Assembly (NCBI RefSeq): GCF_015500075.1
Contig: NZ_CP045496.1
Location: 1,054,001-1,118,000, forward strand
DNA from: Mesorhizobium sp. INR15
GTDB taxonomy: Bacteria; Pseudomonadota; Alphaproteobacteria; Rhizobiales; Rhizobiaceae
Direction of reading: 5' to 3'
DNA length: 64,000 nt
Shown here: piece by piece, positions 23,764 through 32,600 of the stretch
Position numbering within the stretch: position 1 is the stretch's first letter
Layout: the number at the start of each line of letters is the position of its first letter
Notes under the pieces: model-generated
Seen by the model: only the letters and a program-made list of their open reading frames with translations
Databases searched by the model: none
Told to the model about the DNA's origin: nothing
Made by a program: the position numbers and the translations under genes

Positions 23764-24594
23764 ATGGATAGATCACGGCACGACAATCGATCTGATCAGT
23801 GGCGAAAGCGCACCGGGGCCAGGCGCCGGCGCGCAATCCTTTTGGCCAGCGCGCCGAAGCGCGTCGTCGTCATCACGGTCGCAGCCATTGCAGCATTGAT
23901 TGCGCAGTTCTTCATGCAGCATGGCGGCAAGGGGCCCGATCTCAATCTGTCAAACTTGGTCGGGCCATCTCCAGCGCCGATCGTCGGCATCGCCTCCGTC
24001 ATCGACGGCGACACGATCGAAGTGCATGGGCAGCGCGTCCGCTTCAACGGCATAGATGCGCCAGAGAGCGGGCAATACTGCGACGACGCCAAGGGGTTTG
24101 AATATCCCTGCGGCCGGCGATCGGCCGAGGCGTTGGACAAGTTCCTGGCGGCCTCGAGGCCCGTCCAATGCAAATTCATCGATTGGGACCGCTACGGCCG
24201 CTTCGTGGGCGACTGCCAGCGCGCAGATGGCACCAGCGTTGCGGCCTGGATGGTCGAGCACGGCCAGGCGCTGGATTGGCCCCGCTACAGCCACGGCGCC
24301 TACGCAGCGCAGCAAGCAAAGGCAGAGGCGGCGAAAGTCGGAGTGTGGGTCGGGGCTTTCCAAGCGCCTTGGTATTGGCGCGCGGCGCACGCGGACGGTA
24401 CAGCGCCGTCGAGCCAGCCGCTCGGCATCGTGAACCGCAAGCTGGTCGCGCAGAGCGGCTATTCGTGCGAACCGCGGCGAACGTGCAAGCAGATCAGTTC
24501 ATGCGACGAGGCCCAATGGTATCTTCAGAACTGCTCGTGGGGCGGGAAGCTCGATCGGGACGGCGACGGTGTGGCGTGCGAAACGCTGTGCTGA
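23764..24594 (+). CDS. Membrane-anchored thermonuclease (SNase) with excalibur-like tail
   Basis: The 276-aa product has a basic N-terminus and one membrane helix at about 33-51. An SNase domain follows (about 75-200), with catalytic-type residues R93 and E101 in RFNGIDAPE and R146 in RYGR. The C-terminus (about 233-276) is Cys-rich and ends in DRDGDGVACETLC, an excalibur-like calcium-binding motif. The nuclease would face the periplasm. It follows a lipoprotein gene by 9 bp. SNases of this type are common on rhizobial plasmids and islands; a role in degrading incoming DNA is possible but not shown. Confidence 0.82.
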   Translation: MDRSRHDNRSDQWRKRTGARRRRAILLASAPKRVVVITVAAIAALIAQFFMQHGGKGPDLNLSNLVGPSPAPIVGIASVIDGDTIEVHGQRVRFNGIDAPESGQYCDDAKGFEYPCGRRSAEALDKFLAASRPVQCKFIDWDRYGRFVGDCQRADGTSVAAWMVEHGQALDWPRYSHGAYAAQQAKAEAAKVGVWVGAFQAPWYWRAAHADGTAPSSQPLGIVNRKLVAQSGYSCEPRRTCKQISSCDEAQWYLQNCSWGGKLDRDGDGVACETLC

Positions 24595-24770
24595 TTCCGA
24601 ATCAGCCGTCAAAGTCGGCAAACGCAACTATTGGTCTAAAACGCGACGTCGCATCTCATAGCCGTTGACATTGTGCCGCAAATATCTAGTTGCATGCACG
24701 GATCAAATTTTCACAAAGAAAAGTCTTGACTCGTGTGTTACGGTTACGAATCACATTCTAGGAGGGATCG

Positions 24771-25067
24771 ATGCAAGGAATCCTGATCGGCGCTGCGGTG
24801 CTGGCGGCTGGTTCGCTCTTGTTCGCGTCCGCAACTTTGTTTCGAGCAGCTGTTATTCACTTGACAGCCAGATCGGACGTCATTCGCGACGCGGAAGCAC
24901 ATTCGCCTCGCTCGCCATCGCGGGTGATCAAGGGCGAAGTCGAGACCTATAAGTCCAACAATCGGCGTGATGCCTCGATCGCTGCGGGTGTAGCCCGCGA
25001 CCGGCGGGCCAATCGTATTGTCCTGCAAGGGCGCGTATCCGATGAGGTTCTCGAAACCTTAGTCTAA
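24771..25067 (+). CDS. Small membrane protein
   Basis: The 98-aa product has an N-terminal hydrophobic segment (GILIGAAVLAAGSLLFASATLF), serving as anchor or uncleaved signal, and a basic C-terminal domain (YKSNNRRDASIAAGVARDRRANRIVLQG). AGGAGGG precedes ATG 24771. The membrane protein gene follows 17 bp later. The 176 bp before it (24595-24770) have a TTGACT box at about 24725 but no clear -10. Confidence 0.55.
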   Translation: MQGILIGAAVLAAGSLLFASATLFRAAVIHLTARSDVIRDAEAHSPRSPSRVIKGEVETYKSNNRRDASIAAGVARDRRANRIVLQGRVSDEVLETLV

Positions 25068-25084
25068 ACTAAGCCGGGGGGCAG

Positions 25085-26344
25085 GTGGGGCTACATTTAG
25101 GCTGGATCCCGAACGTTGCGGGAAAGTTGTCGTTCACCTTAAGCGGGACGTCAGCTTACCCCCGGCAGTTCCACCATTCGACAAACATCGGCACAGGCGG
25201 ACGTCACTTTATTGGCTTCCAACACCGCAATCTATCGGACACCACAATCCCCTTCCTGACCGACTGGCCAATTTTGAGGAGCCTGGTCGACAGTTGGGTT
25301 TTCAATAAGGACGGCAATTTCGTCTTTCTGTGTTTGTTTAAAGTTGCCGATGATCGGGAGTCAGCCAATGGCCGGATCTATGCCTTTGAACGCAACGTTT
25401 GGCGGGAAGTTCGGGCGAGTTTCGACGCGGTTTTGAACGAGTTGCCAGCTTCTTGGGATGATGAAACAGTGCTGCACGATGAGTTCAGCCAGGAAAATCT
25501 CGACAAGGCGGGGTATAGCGCTCGCTTCGACATAAAGAGAAACGGCGTTACTGCGATCGATACCCTCTCGGTGGCTCCAGATGACAGGCCGGAGATTCGG
25601 GCAGAACGGCTTGAACACGCGTTCGCGGCGCAATCGTATTTTTGCCTTAGGGACCTACTCCACACCCATCGTTTTCACTCACCATCATCTGACACGATCA
25701 TCGATGTTTACGATGATCTAGATACTTTGAAGCGCCAGGTAAATTTTGGCCTTATGCGTAGAGCCCTTTCAGCGCGCAGAGTGCAGACTGTTGAAGCGCA
25801 GCAGCGAGCGATCGGTATAATTGCCTACCTCAAAGCATTTCGCATCAACGTGATGAGCGCCGCAGACCGAGAGGCGCTCAGTTTTAGCCTGGACGAGACG
25901 TTGGCGGCGATAAACGCGTCTATACCGTTGATTGCCGCAAAAGAATTCCGCTCCCCAAAAAACGCGTTAGACAGGTTGAGGTTAAAGGTCATCGCGGGTA
26001 TTTCGATAATTTTTGGCTATGCAGCGCTAATAAAAGACAGCAAGGTTCTTGTTCCGCAGCAACTGTCTTGGGTGCGATCACTGTTCACGTTTATACAGGA
26101 GAGGATCGGCCTGGCACTGCTCTCAACGGTCCTACTAATCTGGTTTATACAGGTGCTTCTTTCGCTCAAGAATGGGAAGCGCGACGATATTTTGCGGAAC
26201 ACCTCCCGTGTTGCGTTGGCGTTTAGGGTCCGGAGATTTGCGATTTTCGAGATCGTGGTGGCAACGGGAATGCTCACGGGTGCATTGCTATTGATCGCAT
26301 GGATTTTTGAAACCCTGCTGTCCGGTCCTGCAATCCCGGGGTAG
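25085..26344 (+). CDS. Three-helix membrane protein of unknown function, next to attR
   Basis: The 419-aa product has a cytoplasmic-type N-terminal domain (about 1-295) with no recognised motif and three hydrophobic segments near 301-316, 341-361 and 387-408. GTG 25085 sits behind a G-rich ribosome site. It is the last gene of the element; its stop lies within the first right-arm integrase repeat. The soluble domain plus C-terminal helices resembles the layout of some effector proteins in defence islands, but that is only a layout similarity. Confidence 0.55.
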   Translation: MGLHLGWIPNVAGKLSFTLSGTSAYPRQFHHSTNIGTGGRHFIGFQHRNLSDTTIPFLTDWPILRSLVDSWVFNKDGNFVFLCLFKVADDRESANGRIYAFERNVWREVRASFDAVLNELPASWDDETVLHDEFSQENLDKAGYSARFDIKRNGVTAIDTLSVAPDDRPEIRAERLEHAFAAQSYFCLRDLLHTHRFHSPSSDTIIDVYDDLDTLKRQVNFGLMRRALSARRVQTVEAQQRAIGIIAYLKAFRINVMSAADREALSFSLDETLAAINASIPLIAAKEFRSPKNALDRLRLKVIAGISIIFGYAALIKDSKVLVPQQLSWVRSLFTFIQERIGLALLSTVLLIWFIQVLLSLKNGKRDDILRNTSRVALAFRVRRFAIFEIVVATGMLTGALLLIAWIFETLLSGPAIPG

Positions 26345-26364
26345 TGCTGCCCAGGTGCTGCCCC
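26344..26364. other. Candidate integrase arm-type sites, right arm
   Basis: GTGCTGCCC at 26344-26352 and GTGCTGCCCC at 26355-26364 are spaced 11 bp start to start, exactly as at 4582/4593. In the excised circle these would lie on the other side of the 53-bp core. Confidence 0.5.
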
Positions 26365-26373
26365 GAAAAGCGA

Positions 26374-26399
26374 AAAGGCCGGATCAAAGTCCGGCCTTT
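26374..26399. terminator. Terminator carried by the element for tRNA-Gly
   Basis: AAAGGCCGGA-tcaaag-TCCGGCCTTT is a 10-bp stem that on the minus strand is followed by TTTTC. It replaces the original terminator (4357-4386) that was displaced when the element integrated, so the restored tRNA gene still has a 3' stop signal. Confidence 0.7.
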
Positions 26400-26407
26400 C
26401 TTCGTAA

Positions 26408-26477
26408 ATGCTTGTTTCCCCTGGAGGAAACTGGAGCGGGTGAAGCGATTCGAACGCTCGACCCCAACCTTGGCAAG
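26408..26477. repeat. attR: right attachment site within tRNA-Gly
   Basis: It is identical to the left copy over 26425-26477 and has two mismatches over the full 70 bp. Identity ends in the anticodon arm, just past the anticodon (GGC on +, 26472-26474), so crossover in the anticodon loop is likely. Confidence 0.9.
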
Positions 26478-26506
26478 GTTGTGCTCTACCCCTGAGCTAC
26501 ACCCGC
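26432..26506 (-). tRNA. tRNA-Gly (anticodon GCC)
   Basis: This 75-nt gene on the minus strand has a perfect acceptor stem (GCGGGTG/CACCCGC), D-arm GCTC...GAGC, anticodon stem CAACC/GGTTG around TTGCCAA, T-loop TTCGAAT and encoded CCA. Its 3' 46 nt come from the element and its 5' part is chromosomal. It is the integration target. Confidence 0.96.
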
Positions 26507-26728
26507 TCGAGCGGCCTTTCGGGCCGCAAGCCGGGCCTATATGGCTGAAGAGCGCGGCGATTGCAACAGGGAAATCGCAGGCTTTTTCGAAGGCCGGAAA
26601 TGAAGCCGGCAAGGCTGGGCGCGCGGCAAGGAGGGCGGATTCGCTGTTCCGATCGCTGGATGGCCTTGTCTCATCCGCATCATTGGCCGTAAACGGCATG
26701 GCAGGAAACGTGACGAAGAAGAAAACCG

Positions 26729-27226
26729 ATGCCGAAGACCGAAGCCGAGCTTTTTGCCTTTCTCGCCGACCTTGGCATCATTGCCTCGACGCGGCGCCAC
26801 CCGCCGTTGTTCACGGTTGCCGATTCGCAGTCGCTGCGCGGTGAAATCCCCGGCGGGCACACGAAAAACCTGTTCTTGAAGGACAAGAAGGACAGTTTCT
26901 TCTTGGTCACCGTCGGCGAGGACGCGGTTGTCGACCTCAAGCAGATCCACCACCTGATTGGCGCATCCGGGAAAGTCTCGTTCGGCAAGCCGGAGATGCT
27001 TTTGGAACTGCTTGGCGTCACGCCCGGCGCGGTCACCGTTTTCGGGCTGATCAACGATACCGGGCATCGGGTCAAGATCGTTCTCGACCAGGCGCTGATG
27101 GAGCATGCCGTCATCAACGCCCATCCGTTGACCAACGAGGCGACAACCTCGATTGCCGCTTCGGACTTGATCAGATTCGTCGAGGCAACGGGACATGATG
27201 CTGTTATCTTGAAAGTCTCGGCATGA
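26729..27226 (+). CDS. Prolyl-tRNA editing protein (YbaK/ProX family)
   Basis: The 165-aa product has the YbaK/aminoacyl-tRNA deacylase fold. A GGHTKNLFLKDKK segment (about 42-54) holds the conserved Lys, and GVTPGAVTVFGLIND (about 95-109) and ALMEHAVINAHPLTN follow. The length and sequence fit the ProXp-ala/PrdX subgroup, which hydrolyses Ala mischarged on tRNA-Pro in trans. It is the first chromosomal gene right of the tRNA; thioredoxin, Lon-N and Trm112 genes follow in the same direction. Confidence 0.85.
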   Translation: MPKTEAELFAFLADLGIIASTRRHPPLFTVADSQSLRGEIPGGHTKNLFLKDKKDSFFLVTVGEDAVVDLKQIHHLIGASGKVSFGKPEMLLELLGVTPGAVTVFGLINDTGHRVKIVLDQALMEHAVINAHPLTNEATTSIAASDLIRFVEATGHDAVILKVSA

Positions 27227-27314
27227 TCGCCACATGGAGGGCGGAAAACCGACTGCATTTTAAGGCCGTTGCGCCGCTGCCGCTGGCCGAGGGCGCGACT
27301 GAAAGGGTGACGAG

Positions 27315-28301
27315 ATGAGCGACAACAATCCATTCGGCGGCCCTGGCGGCCAGTATACGACCTCGGTACAGTATGGCGGCACCGAGCGCGACCGCCCGAA
27401 AGTGACGCTCGGCGAGGCGCCTGCCGTCGATGTCATCAAGGATACGACGACCGCCGCCTTTGCCGCCGATGTCATCCAGGAATCGCGCCGCCAGCCGGTG
27501 CTGGTCGACTTCTGGGCGCCGTGGTGCGGGCCCTGCAAGCAATTGACGCCACAGCTGGAAAAGGCCGTGAAGGCCGCCGGCGGCAAGGTCAAGCTGGTCA
27601 AGATGAACATCGACGACCATCCGTCGATCGCCGGCCAGCTCGGTATCCAGTCCATCCCGGCGGTCATCGCCTTCAAGGACGGCCAGCCGGTCGACGGCTT
27701 CATGGGCGCCGTTCCGGAGAGTCAGATCGCCGAATTCATTGACAAGGTCGGCGGCAAGGGTCCCGGCGGCGTGCCGCCCGTTGCCGAGGCGCTGGCAGCG
27801 GCAGCCGAGGCGCGCGACGCCGGCGACATGCAGACCGCGGCCGATATCTATGATTCCATCCTGGAGCAGGCGCCGGAGACGATCGAGGCGATTGCCGGGT
27901 TGGGCGACCTCTTGTTCGAGGCCGGCGATATCGACGGCGCCGAGGCCTTGCTGGCAGGTGCGCCGGAAGCCAAGAAGGATGCACCGCCGCTGGCGGCACT
28001 GCGTGCCAAGATGGCGATCGCGGCGCAGGCGGCAGCGCTTGGCAATCCGGCTGAGTTCGAGCGGCGGCTGGCTGAAAACCCAGGAGATCATCAGGCGCGT
28101 TTCGATCTCGCCATGATCCAGAACGCCAAGGGCGATCGCACGGCGGCGGCCGACAATCTTCTGGCGATCATCAAGGCCGACCGCACGTGGAACGAGGACG
28201 GCGCCAAGACGCAGTTGCTGCAGCTGTTCGAAGCCTGGGGCATGACCGACGAAGCGACGCTGGCGGCACGCCGCAAACTGTCGTCGCTGCTGTTTTCCTG
28301 A
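27315..28301 (+). CDS. Thioredoxin-domain protein with TPR-like C-terminus (CnoX/YbbN type)
   Basis: The 328-aa product has a thioredoxin domain at about 45-150 with active site WCGPC (C71, C74), followed by a helical tetratricopeptide-like region (about 155-328). This is the layout of CnoX/YbbN, a holdase that passes clients to chaperonin. Here the CGPC pair is intact, unlike the E. coli protein, so redox activity is expected. ATG 27315 has a weak ribosome site. Confidence 0.88.
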   Translation: MSDNNPFGGPGGQYTTSVQYGGTERDRPKVTLGEAPAVDVIKDTTTAAFAADVIQESRRQPVLVDFWAPWCGPCKQLTPQLEKAVKAAGGKVKLVKMNIDDHPSIAGQLGIQSIPAVIAFKDGQPVDGFMGAVPESQIAEFIDKVGGKGPGGVPPVAEALAAAAEARDAGDMQTAADIYDSILEQAPETIEAIAGLGDLLFEAGDIDGAEALLAGAPEAKKDAPPLAALRAKMAIAAQAAALGNPAEFERRLAENPGDHQARFDLAMIQNAKGDRTAAADNLLAIIKADRTWNEDGAKTQLLQLFEAWGMTDEATLAARRKLSSLLFS

Positions 28302-28449
28302 GCGGGCTGCTTTGTCGCACCGGCTTGGCGACGGAAGCCACCGCTCCAGATTAGTGCATGCCGCTCAAGATGGTCGCCGGTTTTAGGGCATTGGCAGGCA
28401 TCGTGACCAAGGGAAATCGCGCTTCTCGGTGAAGCGATCGGAGGAACAG

Positions 28450-29118
28450 GTGCAAGCGGGAAACGCGCATTATCGGCAGGGCAAGGACTTGCCGTCGACG
28501 ATCCCGATCTTCCCGCTCGAGGGTGCGCTTTTGCTGCCGGGCGGCCGTATGCCGCTCAACATCTTCGAGCCGCGCTACCTGCAGATGGTGGATGATGCCA
28601 TTGCCGGTTCGCGGCTTGTCGGCATCATCCAGCCCAGCCTTGATGGCGCCTTGCGCGACGACGGTGAGCCGGAGCTGTGCAATGTCGGTTGCGCCGGCCG
28701 TATCATCGCGTTCTCTGAAAGCGGCGATGGCCGCTACATGATTTCGCTGCAAGGCGTCTGCCGGTTTCGCATCGCGCAGGAACTGACGGTCAAGACGCCG
28801 TTTCGACAGTGCAAGCTCTCGCCTTTCCTCACCGATCTCGATGAAGATCCGGCGACCGAGGTCGACCGGCCATCGCTGCTCAAGGCATTTCGCGCCTACC
28901 TGCAAGCCAATGATCTCGAAGCGGACTGGGAAAGCGTCAGCCGCGCCGAAAACGCCATGCTGGTCAATGCGCTGTCGATGATGGCGCCCTATGGGCCTGC
29001 CGAGAAACAGGCGCTGCTCGAGGCGCCGGACCTGAGGACACGCGCTGAAACGCTGATCGCCATCACCGAAATGGCGCTGGCGCGCGAGAATGACGATTTT
29101 GGCTCGAGCCTGCAGTAG
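28450..29118 (+). CDS. Lon N-terminal substrate-binding domain protein
   Basis: The 222-aa product is a free-standing Lon_N (PUA-like) domain. IPIFPLEGALLLPGGRMPLNIFEPRYLQMVDDAI is the classic start, and there is no ATPase or protease part. Such proteins are widespread in alphaproteobacteria; function is unclear. GTG 28450 has GGAGG 5 nt upstream and is preferred to GTG 28429. The Trm112 gene follows, a common rhizobial pairing. Confidence 0.88.
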   Translation: MQAGNAHYRQGKDLPSTIPIFPLEGALLLPGGRMPLNIFEPRYLQMVDDAIAGSRLVGIIQPSLDGALRDDGEPELCNVGCAGRIIAFSESGDGRYMISLQGVCRFRIAQELTVKTPFRQCKLSPFLTDLDEDPATEVDRPSLLKAFRAYLQANDLEADWESVSRAENAMLVNALSMMAPYGPAEKQALLEAPDLRTRAETLIAITEMALARENDDFGSSLQ

Positions 29119-29150
29119 ATTGGTTCTGCGGCAGGGCGGAGTGGGAAACA

Positions 29151-29390
29151 ATGGCAGCGGATGGGCGTGATGCAAGGAAGGTCAATGTCGACCCCAAGCT
29201 GCTGGAACTGCTTGCCTGCCCGCTGACCAAGGGGCCGCTGGCCTGGGACCCGGAGCGTGGCGAGCTGATTTCGCGGATCGCCAAGCTCGCCTATCCCGTG
29301 CGCGATGGCATCCCGATCATGCTGCCATCCGAGGCGCGGACGATCATGCTGGATGATGCGGTGCCGCCGCGCCTGAGCGGGCCGAGCTGA
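29151..29390 (+). CDS. Trm112 family protein
   Basis: The 79-aa product has LLELLACPLTKGPLAWD and AYPVRDGIPIMLPSEAR, the Trm112/UPF0434 signature. The usual second, third and fourth zinc cysteines are missing, as in many bacterial members. It is a small protein proposed to assist methyltransferases. It lies 32 bp after the Lon-N gene. Confidence 0.9.
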   Translation: MAADGRDARKVNVDPKLLELLACPLTKGPLAWDPERGELISRIAKLAYPVRDGIPIMLPSEARTIMLDDAVPPRLSGPS

Positions 29391-29401
29391 GCGTTCATAC
29401 C

Positions 29402-29628
29402 TTCGTCATCCCAGGGCGGAGCAGCCGCAAAGCGGCGTCGCGGAGACCCTGGGATCCATGCCGGGACGAGGCCCGAAGAGCGCAGCAGCACAGAATACCC
29501 ACTTTTTCCTTTGTTCTCGTCGTTCCGGAAGAGATTCTGCTCCCTTGCGGGGCTACCAGGTCACGGAATGGATCCTCGGGTCTGCGCAACGCCGCTTTGC
29601 GGCTGCTCCGCCCGTGGATGACGAATGC
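29402..29628. repeat. Large inverted repeat between Trm112 and dnaE2 genes
   Basis: Arms at about 29402-29465 and 29563-29628 are near-perfect reverse complements over about 64 bp, including GCGGAGCAGCCGCAAAGCGG. The spacer is about 97 bp. It lies between converging genes. Repeats of this type are common in rhizobial intergenic regions and may end transcription. Confidence 0.65.
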
Positions 29629-29659
29629 ATGGATGCCATCACCAATGACCTCCCGGTTC

Positions 29660-32600
29660 CTACTGAAAATTGCGCCCCTTGGGCATGACGCTTTCAGCCT
29701 CTTCCGACAGCGTCGCGAGATCGCCCGGCGCATTCCGTATTGCCGGCCGATCCGGCCCCGCCTCCCCAACCGGCCGCTGCGGAAGGCGCACGTCCGCCGC
29801 TCCGGCGGGGCTGACCTTTTCCAGCAACACTGTCAGCCAGGGTGTCAGGTCCTCGATTTTCTCGGCGACGATGTGGATGACGCCTGATTCCGACTGCAGC
29901 TTGCCGGTGACGCGGACGAAACGCGCGCCCATGATGATGGGCCGGAAGCGGTCGAAGGTTCTTTGCCAGAAAATGACATTGGCGACGGCCTTGTCATCCT
30001 CCAGCGTCAGGAAGATCGCGTTGCCCTTGCCGGGGCGCTGCCGCACCAGAACGAGGCCGGCGACCGAGACGCGCCGGCCGTCGCGCACGGAGGGCAGCTT
30101 GGCATTGGGGGTGACGCCGGCCCGGTCAAGCCGTTCGCGCAGGAAGGCCACCGGATGCGCCTTCAGCGACAGGCCGAGCGCGCGGTAGTCGTGGATGACA
30201 TGCTCGCCCAGCGGCATTTTGGGCAGTCGGGTCTCGGGCTCCAGCTCGCGCAGGCGGATTCCCGGCTGGTCAAACAGCGGCAGGGTTTCGGCGGCACTCT
30301 TGCGGTCAAGCGCGCGCACCGCCCACAGCGCTTCGCGGCGATCAAGGCCGATGGAGCGGAAGGCGTCGGCCTGCGCCAGCCTTTCGATCTCATCGACATC
30401 GAGGCTGGAGCGCAGCCAGACATCCCGCACGGATTCATAGCCATCGCCACGCCGGGCGACGAATGCCGCCATGCGATCCTCCGACAGGCCCTTGATCTGG
30501 CGAAAGCCTAGCCGCAGCGCGTAATCAGTCTTGATGACGCCACGCATGCCGGCGTGACGCGAAAGGATCTGTCCCGGATCGAAAGGCGCCTTCTCCAAAG
30601 TGCAGTCCCAGACGGAGAAATTGACGTCGACATCTCGGATCTCGACGCCGTGGTCGCGGGCGTCCCGGACAAGCTGCGCCGGCTGGTAAAATCCCATCGG
30701 TTGCGAATTCAGGATCGCGGCGCAAAAGACGTCGGGATAGAAAGTCTTGAACCAGCAGGAGGCATAGACCAGCAGTGCGAAGGATGCGGCGTGGCTTTCG
30801 GGAAAGCCGTATTCGCCAAAACCCTCGATCTGCTTGAAACAGCGCTCGGCGAAGTCTTTTTCGTAACCTCTATCGGTCATGCCGTCGACCATGCGTTGGC
30901 GATAATTGCCGATCGTGCCGGTGCGCTTGAAGGTTGCCATGGCGCGGCGCAGTTCGTCGGCCTCGCCCGGCCTGAAACCGCCGGCGACGATTGCAATCTT
31001 CATCGCTTGCTCCTGGAACAGCGGCACGCCAAGCGTCTTGCCGAGAATCTCTTCCAGTTCCGGTTTGGGGTATTCAGCTTTCTCCTTCTTTTGCCGACGA
31101 CGCAGGTAGGGATGGACCATGTCACCCTGGATCGGACCAGGCCGCACGATCGCCACCTCGATGACGAGATCATAGAATGTGCGCGGCTCAAGTCGCGGCA
31201 GCATCGACATCTGCGCGCGCGACTCGATCTGGAAGACGCCAAGCGTGTCGGCACGGCAGATCATGTCGTAGACACGTTGGTCTTCCGCCGGGAGCGTGCC
31301 CAGCACGTAGGGGCGGCCATACGGATCCCGTGCCTTCGGATAGTGATCGGTAAGCAAGGTGAAGGCGCGCTGCAGGCAGGTCAGCATGCCGAGCGCCAGG
31401 ATATCGACCTTGAGGATTTTCACCGCGTCGAGGTCGTCCTTGTCCCACTCGACCATCTTGCGCTCGTCCATCGCCGTCTTGATGATGGGCACGATCTCGT
31501 CCAGCCGGTCCCTGGTGATGACGAAGCCGCCGACATGCTGCGACAGGTGACGCGGAAACCCCATGATCTCGTTGGCACGTTCGATCACATGCGTGGATAC
31601 GGGATCAGCCCGGTCGAGGCCGCCGGCCCTGGCCTCCTTCTCGCCGAGCTCCGAGGTCGACCAACCCCAGATGGAGCCGGATAGCGACCCCCTGACATCG
31701 TCGGACAGGCCCATTGCCTTGGCGACTTCGCGCAGGGCCGAGCGGCCACGATAGCTGACCACGGCCGCGGCCAGGGCGGTGCGCTTGGCGCTGTATTTGT
31801 TGTAGATGTACTGCATGACGATTTCGCGCTTTTCGTGCTCGAAATCGACATCGATGTCAGGCGGTTCGTTTCGCTCCTCGGAAATGAAGCGTTCGAAAAG
31901 CGAATCGATCCTCTCCGGCCCCACTTCGGTAATGCCGATGCAGAAGCAGACGACGGAATTGGCGGCCGAGCCCCGCCCCTGGCAGAGAATATCCTGGCTG
32001 CGGGCGTATTTGACGATGTCATGGACGGTCAGGAAGTAGCGGGCATAATTCAGCCGCTCGATCAGCGCGAGCTCTTCCTGGATGCGCTGCAGGACGCTGG
32101 CTGGAACGCCAGAGGGATAACGGGTGATGGCCCCCTCGCGCGCCAGTCTTTCGAGTTCGGCCTGCGGCCCGAGGCCCGATTCCGTCGGCTCGTCCGGGTA
32201 GTTGTACTGGAGGTCGCTGAGCGAAAAGGTCAGCTCCGCCGCGAAGCGCAACGTCTCGGCTAGCGCCTCTGGGTGCCGGCGAAACAGGCGCGCCATCTCC
32301 AGCGGCGGCTTCAGGTGGCGCTCGGCATTGGCCGTCAGTTCCAGCCCGGACTCCGAGACCGGGACATTGAGCCTGATCGCCGTCAGCACATCCTGCAGCG
32401 GGCGCCGCTCGGCCGCGTGGTAAAGAACATCGTTGGTCGCCATCAGCGGGATGCCGGCAAGGCCTGCCATCGCCGCTGCCTGCTCGATCCTGAACCGGTC
32501 GTTTCCCGCATAGTCAGGCGAAACGGCAAGCCGCAGGTTTCGCCCGAAGCGCTGCTTCAATTGGCGAAGCAAGGCAAGGTCGCCTTCGGTGGCTGCCGCC

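Larger units (their letters stand above)
4409..26477. mobile_element. 22-kb integrative element in tRNA-Gly(GCC), satellite-like or decayed prophage
   Basis: The element is bounded by the 53-bp direct repeats and regenerates an intact tRNA-Gly at its right end. It contains a tyrosine integrase, AlpA/excisionase-like HTH proteins, a primase-helicase with an adjacent iteron-rich stretch, a serine recombinase, two virion/ejection-like proteins and a cargo zone of exported and membrane proteins. No large terminase, portal, major capsid, tail, lysis or conjugation gene was recognised, so autonomous virion formation or self-transfer is unlikely. Local composition is visibly richer in A+T in the cargo part (about 20,260-26,340) than in the flanking chromosome, in line with horizontal origin. 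Confidence 0.88.

Noticed and set aside
26341..26400. CRISPR-like repeat from the GTGCTGCCC motifs
   Set aside because: Only two short copies per end with no spacers; there are no cas genes. No CRISPR array was seen anywhere in the window.
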